From: Aphelocoma coerulescens
Taxonomy: Eukaryota > Chordata > Aves > Passeriformes > Corvidae
Direction of reading: 5' to 3'
NCBI RefSeq assembly: GCF_041296385.1
Contig: NC_091018.1
Location: forward strand, 3,686,001-3,750,000
Length of the DNA: 64,000 nt
This document shows, in pieces, positions 33,211 through 46,200 of this stretch. The notes below the pieces were generated by a model, which had not been told where the DNA came from, ran no database searches, and was given only the letters and a program-made list of their open reading frames with translations. Both the position numbers and the translations under genes were made by a program. Numbering within the stretch: position 1 is the first letter of the stretch; each line of letters starts with the position of its first letter.

Positions 33211-36194
33211 ATAAACCATCCCAATTCCCAGCCACACCTGACAGCAGGAACGGTGCGGAGGAACACTTTTTCTCTGTCCTTAACAAAACTGATTAATTAA
33301 ATGTTAATAGCAGTAAGAGGAAAACAAACCATTTCCTTATAGAATCCTGATAAAAGCCATCAGCTTTCTACAAAGATTTAATAGAATTGTGAAGCTTATT
33401 TTTAATAGGTGAAATAAAAGTAATTGTCTCAGAATATGCTGAGCTCAAATTGACTTTCTATAAGTTAAGTGGTAGTTTTTTTCAGACTGTGCCCTAAATA
33501 GTATCTGATTCTGTGCCTGAGTATCCTCTAGTGGGATGGGACATTACTCCTGACCTGAACTTGGGTGCAACTGCAGCACTGGAATAACCCTTTGGGAGGA
33601 ATTGTTGCTCTGTAGAGTAGATAACACCTGCTCAGGTAAAACAGTGGATGGAGAGCTAGATGCTTTCTTTTGGGCTCCAGCTTTTATGTCTTATCAAATG
33701 GGTCTGTCTCTCTGTAATGGATTGAACTGTAGGGTTTTCTCCTGCAATCTCTGACACCCCACACTGCTATTGAATGAGTAAGGAAGCACTTTCTGTGGAC
33801 ATCCTGGGTGAGGTGGGCACAACCCAAACCACCCAAGGAACACAGATAAATTCCGAAAGGAGATTAAATTAGCTCTTTTGTAGCATTTAAATTTTATGGG
33901 TAGTAGAATAGAAAAGTTTTATTTCAAATCTGTTGTGGTTTAGGTAATAATCTTACATTATATCCCTATTTAATATACTTTAAAAGTTTAAATGTCATTA
34001 TTTTAGTCATGCTTGCAAAGGGACACACAAATTCAGTGGTGAGTCTCAGTCCAAGCACTGGAGCTGACTAGGAAGGAAAACTGAGTGGAAGAAGCGCTGA
34101 TCTCAGGAGATTCAGAGTCCAGAAACTCCCCAAAAGGATTTAGTCCCTTCAGGAAAGCTTACCTTGCTTCTTTTCCAAGAACTTGAAGGAACTCTAAGAT
34201 GATGATAAGACCTGGATTACATCTGTCAGAGATAAACGCAGCTCAGAGACCCTGCCCAACCTTGGCTCAGGGGTTACTTTAACTGGCCTTAGCGTCAGAA
34301 GTCATCACAGTCTAAGCAGTTTCCAAATTCCATGCATCCATCATAAAAGAAAGCTCCAGTGCAGTTATGGGTGATCTTTAGGATTTTAGTAAATACTCAT
34401 TCTTTCACTGGAGAGAGTTGTTGGTTTTTGTTTTGTTTTGTTTTGTTTTGTTTTGTTGGGTTTTTTTCCTAAGTGCTCAATTTGTCTTTCTTAATTATTT
34501 CAGAAACGTCTTCATCTCTTGGGGACACAATAAATCCTTTAGCATTCTGCTATCCTCGAAGTCTTCCAGTAGACTGAATTTTCTAGTAGTTTGAATTTCA
34601 CAGAAAACTAAAACTGCAAAACTTGTCTTTATTACCTGGAGGTCTCAGGAGGTCCTCAACCAGGAACACCCACTGATGTTTCAGTTTTCTTGATCCTGGC
34701 CCTAACATAAAGATGACAAACACAAGACTTTAAAAGAAGTCACAATGGTGAGCAGAAATTGATTAACTCTGATATTAAGAATTCCTTATTCCTTTGAGGA
34801 AACCTGTCAGACAAAGGGATTGAGTAAAAATGATGGGAATTAAACACCCTTTAGTCCTTGCATTTTCCAAACAACAGATGTATCTTGTATTCATTCCTGT
34901 CCAGGCTGCTGACAAGGGCTACTAAATTCCCAGAAAAGCCAGAATTCCCTCACTAATAGCAATGTTCTCCTTTTACTTTACAAACTTAGATATGCACATG
35001 AGCTATATGGAACTGTCATGGTTAATCTTTCTAAAATTTGAATTTATATTTCCTTTCACTAAAGTATCACGACCTAATCTAGGTTTAATGATAAAATTAA
35101 TATTATTAAAAAGAAATTATCGTATAATTCGAGGAATATCTTTAATATCCTTAGAAAATCTTACCAATTTTATAACCCAATAGAAAATCCAACTGAAAAT
35201 CTTGCAAACATTAAAATTTTCCCTTTGTTATCTTTGCTAACAAGACTTGGGGATCTTTTGGAATAAATTCACAGGAAGATAAAGGTCTGTTTTCTTCACA
35301 TAATTTCAGTACTTCTATGGAAAAGGGATACACAGATTTCTTTGATTTCTATTTATAGGGATCTCTTTTCTCACTAGACATAGACCTCTCAATCATCTTT
35401 TAGGAAAATGAACCAGTTTTTTCACACTTAAATGTGCACATTTGGAACAGCCTCTTCTGTTGAATCTGTAAAACCCCAGTTTCTTTTTAATTCAAATTTT
35501 ACTACATTTAACTGCATTGATATTAAATTTCAGAAACCTTCTGGGAAGCTTTCCAAACTCTGCACTGTCTCTCAGATGCATTGAAGGTCTGAAAGTTGAC
35601 AGAATAATGGTTTATTCACATCTCAGGCTACTGATTCAAGGCAGTTCTTCAAGGGATGCAAACTGATCCCTGGCTGACTTTCACTGCAAGCACACACATT
35701 TTGAATTGAGTTGGTAATTAGGCACTCAGATTCTATTTGCCAAATTTAAATAATCACCTACCATTAACTTCTGTTGAAGAAAACACCGGCATCTTAATTT
35801 ATTAATTCTTTGTTTTAAAATGTTTCTGAATATTTTGCAATGTAAGATGATGAATATAGAAATCACAACAGCTCTGCATATATTTCTTTCCATCTCCCTG
35901 AATGCTTCTTTTTTCTGTTTTTCTCTTCCTAATGGGTTGACTTCTTAGTAGTTTGTGTCTGAGGACTCCATCCTGAATGTTTCAGAGGCCAGACCCACCT
36001 ATTCTGTCTGGCTCACCCCCAGCCTTCTCATACTGCCTGTTAATGCATGTTCAGCAGTTGATGTTAAAATGACTTTTCACCCTCTGTCCCAATGCTGGAA
36101 CCCTCAGCTGCACAAGTAATTCCAAGTACAGTATTACAGGAGGATCAGGCAACTTCCATGGGATATGGGATGCTGCACATGGAGCAAGTCTGAT
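33211..36194. other. Non-coding stretch downstream of the provirus
   Basis: No host gene is recognised. It contains a (TTTTG)n tract (about 34424-34457) and, near 34960-35183, an AT-rich open frame with an unusual codon pattern, reported as a finding rather than a gene. The remainder is AT-rich and without known repeats. Confidence 0.5.
34424..34457 (+). repeat. (TTTTG)n microsatellite
   Basis: About seven near-perfect TTTTG units run in tandem, followed by a further T run. This is ordinary simple sequence. Confidence 0.85.
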
Positions 36195-36578
36195 GAGGGG
36201 GGGCTGAGGGAGCTGCAGGGGCTCAGCCTGGAGAAAAGGAGGCTCAGGGGGAACCTTGTGGCTCTGCACAAGTCCCTGACAGGAGGGAACAGCCAGGGGG
36301 AATGGGGCTCTGCTCCCAGGGAACAGGGACAGGAGGAGAGGGAACGGCCTCAGGCTGGGCCAGGGCAGGGTGAGGTTGGACCGCAAGAGGAATTTATAGA
36401 AAGGGTGATTAAACATTGCCAGGGGCTGCCCAGGGAGGTTTGGAGTCCCCATCCCTGGAAGTGTCCAAGGAAGGGCTGGAGGTGGCACTCAGTGCTCTGG
36501 GCTGGGGACAAGGTGGGCATCAGGCACAGGTTGGGCTCTGTGGTCCTGGAGGTCTTTTCCAGCCTCAGTGGTTCTATG
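36195..36578 (+). mobile_element. CR1 LINE 3' fragment with end of ORF2 remnant
   Basis: The sense strand encodes the typical CR1 reverse-transcriptase C-terminal remnant: a frame starting near 36165 reads LRELQGLSLEKRRLRG. It continues through CTGCCCAGGGAGGTTTGGAG and CCCATCCCTGGAAGTG to GTGGTTCTATGAG, close to the CR1 3' terminus. It is 5'-truncated and frame-damaged. The open frames crossing it in both directions (36165-36704 plus, 36488-36051 minus) are by-products. Confidence 0.93.
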
Positions 36579-37162
36579 AGCAGAACAAATGAGTTCTGTG
36601 TGGAAGAACAAAAGTCAACACCTGAACCTTTCCCACAGGATCCACCAGAACTGGCTCCACTCCATGGCTTCCAATTTTGTTGGGTTGTCCTACACCAGAA
36701 TTAAATGTAACACTTTATTTGTTATCAGAGGCTGTGCTTTGCATTCTTAATCTGGGCAATACCAGTGTGAAATCGCTGTGCTGGAAGCTTTGCCCATCTG
36801 AGGAAGCTTTCCCTGTTGGCAAGCAGAAGGAATGTTTCTCTTTTCCTTCACCCCTCCTCTCAGCATTTTGTCAAAGAGATTCTGATAACCCTCTCTGAAT
36901 CTCCGAGCTGTCCTGCGGGGCAGTTTGTCATGAGAAGCTCATCACCCAAGCAGGAGCTACTTGGTAACTCTCAGTCTCAGTGCCTTATATTCCCTGCCTG
37001 AAAGAGTTTCTTAAATTCCCAAATTTCCTTGGGCTTGGCTGAAGCATTATATGACATCTTTGCAAGCAGAATGCATGGTTTTCCTTCTATCAGAAGGGAA
37101 ATAAAATCTTCTGTTAAGAAATATCTATTTAAGGGGCTTTGTCTATGAATAAATGATATTCC

Positions 37163-37165
<3 letters not shown>
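36579..37165. other. Short non-coding stretch, no gene recognised
   Basis: The sequence between a CR1 fragment and an AT microsatellite shows small open frames only. Nothing is recognisable. Confidence 0.5.

Positions 37166-37214
<49 letters not shown>
37166..37214. repeat. (AT)n microsatellite
   Basis: A perfect AT alternation runs for 49 bases. It explains the Tyr-Ile repeat proteins seen in minus-strand frames across it, which should not be taken as genes. Confidence 0.97.
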
Positions 37215-37216
<2 letters not shown>

Positions 37217-37798
37217 AAAAGAAATATCTAATATTCTGCCTGAGGGCATTATGTTTCTGATTTCTACATTGCATATTTCTTCTCTGGGTCTGTGCTTGTG
37301 GTTCTAAAGAGATCTCCACAGCAGTGACATTAAAACAGAGGGGAGGTAGTGGCTGAATTGGGAGATGTTCAGAGAAATAAAAGAACACATATTTCATTAC
37401 TTATTCACCTCTGATTTTGCTTTGCCTTAATTTCACACTTCTTGAGGTTTGCATTTTGAAAACTAAAGATCAATAAGTAAATAATGGTGCATAGTCTGAG
37501 GAGGTAAAGGCAAGAGCAATTATAGCAAGATAGCTGGACAAGGAACCAGAATATTCAAAAAAGGGCAGGCAAAGGGACATTAAAATACAAAGACAAATCT
37601 GAATCTGCTACAGAATCACCATGCCTTGTGACTGCTGTCCCAGAGCAATTAATCTGTGCTCTATTTCCTGTAACAGTTATTGAGAAGGACACTATTTTTT
37701 AACTGATTTCCCTGGATACGAATGGTGCCTTTTTCCTGAGCAGTGCTTGTACTGCCATGGCTTCTGTGAGCACCTTACTCCACTCACTGTGGGCATCT
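37215..37798. other. Short non-coding stretch, no gene recognised
   Basis: AT-rich sequence lies between the AT microsatellite and the minisatellite. No gene, repeat family or RNA is recognised. Confidence 0.5.
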
Positions 37799-38197
37799 TG
37801 CACTCAGAGTAGGGATGGCAGCACTCAGAGTAGGGATGGCAGCACTCAGAATAGGGATGGCAGCACTCAGAATAGGGATGGCAGTACTCAGAGTAGGGAT
37901 GGGAACACTCGGAGTAGGGATGGGAACACTCGGAGTAGGAATGGCAGTACTCAGAGTAGGGATGGGAACACTCGGAGTAGGAATGGCAGCACTCAGAGTA
38001 GGGATGGCAGCACTCAGAGTAAGGATGGCAGCAGGCAGAGTAGGGATGGGAACACTCAGAGTAGGGATGGGAACACTCAGAGTAGGGATGGCAGCAGGCA
38101 GAGTAGGGATGGGAACACTCAGAGTAGGGATGGCAGCACTCAGAGTAGGGATGGGAACACTCAGAGTAGGGATGGGAACACTCAGAGTAGGGATGGC
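37799..38197 (+). repeat. 21-bp minisatellite, 19 copies
   Basis: Nineteen tandem units of 21 bp read roughly CACTCAGAGTAGGGATGG plus three variable bases. Variants fall into three classes by the bases before the core: CAGCACTCAG, GAACACTCAG or GAACACTCGG, and CAGCAGGCAG. The classes are interspersed rather than grouped. Because 21 is a multiple of three and the unit lacks stops in several phases, long frames run through it on both strands. I see no reason to call any of them a protein. Confidence 0.97.
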
Positions 38198-41100
38198 AGC
38201 TGCTTCGTGATCCAAGTCTCTGGGCTCCAATCTCATTTTAATCTGTGAAAAGTGAGGGGCTCTGTCACGAGGCACTTCTGAGATGGAAATCTGACAGAAA
38301 ATCTGCTTCAATCAGTCTTTGATTTCAAAATTGTTTCAGCCCTGTGTCATGTGGCCCCTTGCCAGACTGATCTGTGTCAATGGAGATGGAGCTTTCCTGC
38401 CCTGGGGGATTCCTGTTCCCTGCAGGGATCCAGACCTTCACCCTTGCTAAAACCCCTTGTTCTGGCACATGGGTGGGGGAGCTGCTGCCAAGCTACCAGA
38501 GCTATCAACAACTCGATTTCTCTGCTCCTTTACTCTGTGTGAAATTATCTTTAGAACGTTTGCATGATGTCAGAAGAGGTTTGAAAATTCCACTCCAAGT
38601 ATTTTTCTGGTTGGGTTATATCTGATACAAATCAGTGTCAAACACTCATATTTAGAGAATATAGTTAGGTCATCTTGTTTCAGTGCCTTAATTTTGGTTA
38701 GCACAAGGCAACAGAGGTGTTTTCTGACAATAATCTCAGTCAATGTCACCTAAGAAACTCCAGTGTCCAGGGTTGATACTGTTCTGTGTCTTTGTCAGAA
38801 TAAATGCTGGGTGTGTGTCCCAAATAGTGGACTTGGGGGTTTAATTTGATACTTTCTTTCATAAAGCAATTTTAAATTATTTCTGTGTTAATGGCCTGTT
38901 ACCAGCCATGCAATTAACACTTTTTTAACTGGGAAAAAGAAAAAATAAAGCATCTTTTCCTCATCTTTAATAATAAATAAAAGTGAACAGGTATCTTAGA
39001 AGTGAAAGGATGAATGTCCCACATCTATTACCCTTCTCAGCAGGTTTCCTGCTAATTAATTGCTGCAACTCTCTTGGGAATTCTGACTACATAAATAATC
39101 ATAATTTTGGTTTAGGCAAAAAACTTTTTCTCATCATATTTGTTCTAGTACCTGAAAAGGTTTTGGAGACTTGGGGTTTAGCTGAAAAAGTTTGAAAGAT
39201 AAAAGGGCTGTCATATATTCTATTTAAAGTTGTGGATAAAACCAGCATAAAAATAAGGTATGCAGTAGCTGATGTCATATCCCACGGCCTAAAGTAATGA
39301 AATCATAGAAACTGAAACTTCATTCTCCTTTATCTTGCTGAGGGATGAATTTATCTGTGACTAACATGAGACAGTACTGATAAATAAGGTATGGGACATT
39401 GAGCTTTTTCTGCCATGTGAATATGCCATATATATAAAATATAGCATGGGATGCCAACCACTGCTTATGCACACCTTAATTATCAGCTTTCAGCATCCCC
39501 ACGTGCTTTGCTGTCATTCTTTGGGTAAATAATATTAATGAGTGAACCTTCTAACTTGGGGGATTTTTTGTAGTTTTATAGTTCTCTTATTCTTTAATAG
39601 AATTAATTGAATATATGAGAGAGGTTTTATATAAAACATTAATAAAAGTTCTGCTGGGTAGTGAAATTAATATTTATATCTTGCTGCTCTAAATACAAAG
39701 AGTTTTTAAATTTATTTATAATTTGAGGATAGCAGTAGTAGTGAGCATCATTCAGGAAACAAATATAACATTCTTTTGTCTTTTGACTTTCCTTGGAATT
39801 TAATGCTGCTTCAGTTATAAAACATTATCACAAAGAAAAAAAAAGAAACACCAAAAAACAACAGGGCAGATAAGATGTGACTCCTGTGCTTGATGAGAAC
39901 ACTGCAATTACAAAAGGAATATTGTCTGTCTTTTGCTGAACTGTACTACAGACCCACCAGTGTAACACAGCTGCAGAATTTCTGTTCAGGAGAGATGTAG
40001 AAGTTTCAAAATTAGCTCCATGTCAGGGTTTGGGATCTAAAGAGCAGAAACTCTGATCTATTTTCCAAAGGGACTTTGTTCCTCCTTTAACTGAAGCAGG
40101 TCCATCCCACACAAACCTTAGAAACCCTTTAATGAGAGGATTGTACCGACAGATATGAACAGCACTGCTGAGACTCTCTCCAGTAATCCTTTTTTAAAGG
40201 AGAAGGAGACCTGGGAAGCATCAAAGTGGGAAGAGCAGCTCTGCACGTGATTTACCTTCATTTTTTAGAAAGTGAAATTGATTTTCACACCTTTTCAAAC
40301 TATACTCATAAGGAGTCAGCGCATTTCTATTTTCCTGTATAAGAGGGGAGTGAAAACAAATAACTTCTGAAGGAGGCAGCAATTCTTTTCTTTGTCAAAT
40401 TGACATATTGTAATATAAATTTTGAATTTGATTTTTATGAAAGGGGAATAGCTGTAACTTAACCCACTGCAAGATAATAGGTGCAGCCAATGAAAAGCTG
40501 TGCTGGCGGATTTATTTCATATTTACAGTTTTCATTGCTGCTTGTAACAGTGGACCAAAGGTAGAACTTTCATTGCGGGTTTTTATTCAGAGCTTTCACC
40601 AAAATCAGATCTATTTTCTGAGTTAGCAATTATGTTTTGATATTATCAGAGGGTTTTCTGTGTTTGTTCATTTTTCCCTCCAGCATGACTGACGGATTTA
40701 TAACATTACAGAGAGAGAAATTAGATACCAGAAAAGCACTCCTAAAAAATAGGTTATGAACAAATCCAAGGCACTTTTCACATTGTTAAAATAAATTCCT
40801 TTATAATAAATTTTATAAAAGTAAAGGCAGGAAGATGTATGTTTGCCTCTTCTTTTGCCCTTTGCCTTCTAGTTGTACCTTTACATACTCATTAAAATAA
40901 ATTGCTGATGATTTGTCTCAGTTTCCCCCACAAAATCCTCAATCCATTTGTACTGGGGTCTCTTGGGTCACAGCTGGGCTTCATCTAAGAAGGGCATGAC
41001 CTATTCTGCCATGGGCAGGGACATCATTTTGAGGTGACCTGAAAGGTTTGTGCTCTAAATACCTGTGAAGTGACAGAATTTGGCTCTTTAAAATCCAGTT

Positions 41101-42674
41101 TTTCATAATCATCTCAAATGGAGAGGAGGAGTTGGGGGACACCCAGCAGTTCTTTCTGCTGGAGGAAGTGTGTCCTTAATCACCCCAAAAAAATGTAAGA
41201 GAGCTAAAGATGATGGCAGATTAAGAAGTATTAATTTCTACCTTGTAAAAAATATTTGGAAGCGCAGACAGGCCTGTACTGATAGTTTTATTTAAGTCCC
41301 TGAGATAACATCTCATTTTTACTCTTGACACTCTGAATTACCACCCACAGTCTGTGGTAAGAAATTACCGCAAGGAAAATCTTTTGAAAATTTATCTTCC
41401 CATCCTTTTGTTTTCTACAATAAGAAAATTTAAAGCATAAAAGTATGGCTTCAGATTTTCTCAGAAAATTAAAAAGGTTTTTAAAAGATGTGGGGAAAAA
41501 AAGATATTTTTCTGCCAATACCTAGATTTGCTTTAGTCTGTCCAAGAAATCATTTAAAAGAATGTTTTACCTCGTGTTGTGTTACCATATGGGGTCACAC
41601 ACTATTAATGATCCTTAATAAAGGGAAAAATTTAAACTTTGCAGTTTAGTTTTATGCTTTCAGAAGCACATTGCCAGTTAACAAGGGAGAAAACAAAGTC
41701 ACACGATTCAAAGCTCTGTGACATTGTTTGAGACAAGAATTTACATTTATGAAATTTGTTAAGCTGCTGCTCCCATATGTCATGTTGTATTCTGAAAACT
41801 ATTATATATAAAATTAGCATATAAAATTTCTTTTGAAGCAAAATTAAATGTGCTAGCAAGGTAAAAAGTGATTGTGTTGATTACAAAGGAACCTTGGCTG
41901 CCAAGCAAAGTTCCTTGGCTGAACTGAGGATCTGGGGGTACACTCTGTGCTTTTCTGATGTGGATTCAGAGCATTTCCTCTGGCAGGAAATCAGGATTTA
42001 TGCACAGAGCTGAGCTGGACACAGCATTCAATGGGTCCTGCGATCTTTGGCTGGATCAGCTTTTCTTCTGAGGAGAGCAGAAACACAAGAAATGCTTGAT
42101 GAGTGTCTATGAACTTTGTTTATGTTCCCTAAAGAGGCAAAGACATTTTACCTGTGGAGGAATAGGAGAATATGGGCATCTATAAAGACTCATGAACTAA
42201 TTATGTAGCAGATCTATGCAGTGTAGGTGGAGAGATTTAAGTTTCAAATAAGTTACTTCTGCAAATCTCATTTACTGTTAGTGGCAGTTGGGGGTTACCT
42301 ATATTTTCTGCCTTTGGTGCTTTCTCTCATTAAGGGAAATGAAAGAGTTGGAATTATGGATCTGTAATTGCTCTTTAGGTAAGGATTATTCATTGTCTTA
42401 CTGAAGAACATGATGTGGAATAGATCACTGGCATGCCAAAAATTATTCTCCAGCAAAACAACTGCATTGAGCATTCCTAAAGATGCTGCACATGATTAAT
42501 CCGCCTCAGAACAGCAATATCCTTCCTCTGCAGTATGGTGTTAGTCAGGAATTGTTTCTGCTTTTTTTGACAAAGTTTTAATAAAGTGTTTAAGCTGCTA
42601 AAATTACCTGAAAGTTCAGGTCTTTGCTGCTCAAGGCATCTGCAGCACACTTTATCTCAAAGAATGTGGAGGAT
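38198..42674. other. AT-rich non-coding stretch, no gene recognised
   Basis: No gene or recognised repeat family is present. Parts such as about 40380-40700 are long, repeat-free and AT-rich, which is compatible with conserved non-coding DNA, but this cannot be tested from one sequence. Isolated open frames are all under 90 codons. Confidence 0.5.
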
Positions 42675-43275
42675 CATGTGAAATGTGTGTGACTGGTTGA
42701 CATTGGCTGAACACGAACCCAGGTGGGCAAGAGGCCAGTGGCACCTGGCCTGGATCAGGAATGGTGTGTCCAGTGGGATCAGGGCAGTGCCCATCACCTG
42801 TGCTGGCACTGCTGGGGCACCTCCAGTCCTGGGGACAGCTCTGGGACCCTCACGACAAGAAGGACATTGAGGGGCTGGAGCGTGTCCAGGGAAGGGAACG
42901 GAGCTGGGGCTGGAGCACCAGGAGCGGCTGAGGGAGCTGGGAAAGGGGCTCAGCCTGGAGCAAAGGAGGCTCAGGGGGGACCTTGTGGCTCTGCACAAGT
43001 CCCTGACAGGAGGGGGCAGCCGGGGGGGTCGGGCTCTGCTCCCAGGGAACAGGGACAGGAGGAGAGGGAACGGCCTTGAGCTGTGCCAGGGGAGGTGTAG
43101 ATTGGATATTGGGAAAAATTCCTTACCAGAAAGGTTATCAAACACTGGCACAGGCTGCCCAGGGCTGTGATGGAGTCACCATCCCTGGAAGTGCTCCAAA
43201 ACTTGTGCATGTGGCACTTGAGGACACGGGATTAACGGTGAACATGGAGGTGGTGCTGGGTGGATTCTTTGATCC
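42675..43275 (+). mobile_element. CR1 LINE 3' fragment, about 600 bp
   Basis: The sense strand matches a longer part of the CR1 3' region. Landmarks in order are CCTGGATCAGGAATGGTGTG, AAGAAGGACATTGAGG, GGAGCGTGTCCAGG, TTGGATATTGGGAAAAATTC, CAGGCTGCCCAGGG and CACCATCCCTGGAAGTG. It is the longest CR1 copy in the window. It has been interrupted by small indels, so the reverse transcriptase C-terminal frame is broken. The last bases of the element are lost or diverged past about 43270. Confidence 0.93.
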
Positions 43276-46200
43276 TTTATTCACACATTTGAGGGCATCC
43301 CCAAGAAATAAATGAAGAAAACTGTAAGCCCAGCATTTTCTCAGTTTAGTTCAGCAGCTTCAAGGAAACGATGTTTCTAAAGAATCTGTAGTGCTGTTGA
43401 GAACACACCGTTGCTGGACAGTACCAGGATCCTTTTGTGGAATGAAGGATAAACTGGCATGGAAAAAGGCCTCAGTGGGGTTTGTGTACTGCTGACTTTG
43501 GAGCAGAATCAGCCTTTTTCAGACACATGATATATTTGCTTTCTAAAGTTGCTTGCATTGTCTGGGGATGAGGATTAAGGCTTAGACTTTTTATGTTTGA
43601 TCTGTCTGTGTCCAGGAGGTATTATTTATATGGCATGGGATTTAGTACACGATTCACATTTCCAGAAGGAATAAAATCATTTGCTTTCAGGAGGAAGGTT
43701 CAGCCTGTGAAGAGGCAGACTATAAAATTTCGTTACAATTCTTTTGAAGGGAAAAAAGTATATATAAGAGCTTTTGGTTACACTTGACAAGCTAATTAAA
43801 TGCTGTCCAACTCTTAATTGCTGGTGTTCTGGTACAAAAGGAATGTATGAGTATTTTGTAAACCCATATTTGAACAAGCAATTTTATTTTTAAGGTTATA
43901 TATATTTGGGGTTTTTTTATTTGTTTTCATTATTAGAAATACCTTAAAAATGAAGAAAAATTTGTGTTCACAAAAGAGAATACTTTCCATTGATGAAATA
44001 AAGAGGCAAAATATTTGAAGCAAAGTAATATAATGAAGTATGACTCAGTTAATCTTAGCACTATTAAAAGCTTAAAATATTAGAAAAATTCTATAAAATG
44101 AAATTATAGCCTTGCAGTAACATTCTTTTTACCCAGCACTATTTCTCATTTATCAGGTTTCTGCTAATGGCCTTAGAGATTTAGAGGAAATAATCTGAGT
44201 GCTGTGCTTCCAAGGGAACTCAGTTAAGTCTGCCTTTTGGATTATTGTTTTGGGATCTGTATGATTTAAAATGAATAAAACCTCCCTGTATGGCCATGAT
44301 AAAGATTACATGGCTAGCACGGTATCTTTCAACATACAGCATTTAGGGGAATCTCAGAGTGTAAATTCCTCCAACATTTGTCATGAAATGAAATAAGGAT
44401 TTGGACCTGGTCATAATGGAAAAAAAAATCAGCTTCTATAAAATTTTTAATAAAGAAAAGCTTTTTGTGCTCGTGCCCATACCCTAAATGTGTTATGCTG
44501 GCTTTTCTGTCAATACAACATGCTCACATTTGTCCTGTGAAAATGGAAATCTTACACTGAAAAAAAAATAGTTCTGATTTTGATCTTCAAAATTTCAGTA
44601 TAGAAAAAGGCATTTTTTTCTATCTAGCTCCAAATTGCTTTACCAGTTAGTGATGATTCTGGTGTGGTACCAACTCTGGGGACCACTCTCCTGGTAGGGA
44701 AGGCAGAGCCATGAGAACAGACTGGCCAAGAAGTGCTGAGTTAAAGCAGGAACTGAACAGTGTGGAAAGTGCAGTAACCAGTGGGAAATTCACTGTTCTT
44801 TACTGAGCAGGTAGATACACAAACTACTTCCTTGATCAGGATATTTTGGGAATATGTATTATTTTTATATGGTGCTACCTCCCTTGATGTCAGCCTGGGC
44901 TTTGTCTTTGATATTTTACAATATATAGCATATTTTAGAGCTCTACAGCATATTTTAGATACATATTTTCCTGTCAACAAGTGAGATATAGTGATATATT
45001 TTACTGCCCATGCAGTTTACTGCAATGTGCAGCTTTTAAATGGTGAATGTGCTGGGGATAATGAGTAACAGCTTTTTTCTGCCAGGTTATTTATCAGAGG
45101 AAATGACTAGGTTTGTGCAGTCTAATACTTACATATTTTCAAATATTTAATAAGTCACACGTTCTTGGGGCTGAGAAAATTCAATCATTTTCTCCAGTAT
45201 AGAAAGAGAACTAAAAGCAATAAAATGGAAAATTCAGCAGTAACTTTAATCAATGTGGTTGTTGTTGTACAATGCACCTTACAGAGCCATTCCAGTATTT
45301 TGCTGTTTACATAAACGTTTCTATCCACTGTAAGTGTTGTAAACTATTTTCAGTAAATAACGTTATTTTTGTTAGGTAACATAACTAACAGCTTTCTTTT
45401 TGAAGTGCTTAGAGTGCCATTGTTTGTGATACAAAGCAATTTCTAAATATACTTACAAACCACAAAGCAACTTGAAAGTTTTCTTTTGATCCATTTGAAG
45501 TTTTTATTCAAAACTGTGTGAAAATTATCATATATGACGGGTTCTTTGGCTGCAATGACAATATATTATGGAAAAGCTTGAAATGCTGTGAAAGGCTGTC
45601 TCATCATGTTTTTGTACTACAAAAGGCCCTCATTTCAAGCTCAGTCTCTGAAAGTTTGCCTCATCCTGTGCTTCAACAAATTAAAGCCTACCTTTCTTTC
45701 CCTGCAATTATTTTATAATTCTTTAGGTATACAGCCTCTTGTAAAAATATATAATCTAATTTCAAGCTTAGTTTGCTTCTAATTATCTGTTTATCAGCAA
45801 TTGGGACTTTTTTTTATCTTTGCTCATGAATTTTAGGCTTTCAGAAGTAAAGAACATCTAGTATTGAGAATGGAATGCATTAATTATCTAGCCTCTAATT
45901 TACTATTTAATTTAATTTTGCTTTTATTTTTAATTATTAACATTTAATTTTGCCTTATTTTAATGACAGTCAGAAGATAGTTTGTTTGGAGACTGCTGTT
46001 TCCAGTGTTCAGTTTGCTCTCAAGAAGTAGGCTCTGAAATGGATGGAAGCTTTATGTGTTTGTTTGTGTATCATAAATCAATTTCTTGATAGAAGCTATG
46101 ACTAATTCTTTTCCTAGCAAGCTAAGCCTCTTGGTGTTAGTGTGGAGGGTTTTATTTGATCCTTCTGATGTGCTGCTCACAGTCAACACCGCTGAATTCA

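Noticed and set aside
36051..36704. 179- and 145-codon frames on opposite strands
   Set aside because: Both lie over a CR1 LINE 3' fragment. The plus frame holds only the decayed end of the CR1 reverse transcriptase.
37143..37397. Tyr-Ile repeat proteins on the minus strand
   Set aside because: They are translation of the (AT)n microsatellite.
37757..38311. Long repeat proteins on both strands over the minisatellite
   Set aside because: The 21-bp period is a multiple of three and lacks stops in several phases, so open frames on both strands are expected without coding.
42657..43315. Several overlapping proline/glycine-rich frames
   Set aside because: All come from GC-rich CR1 sequence read in different frames and strands.
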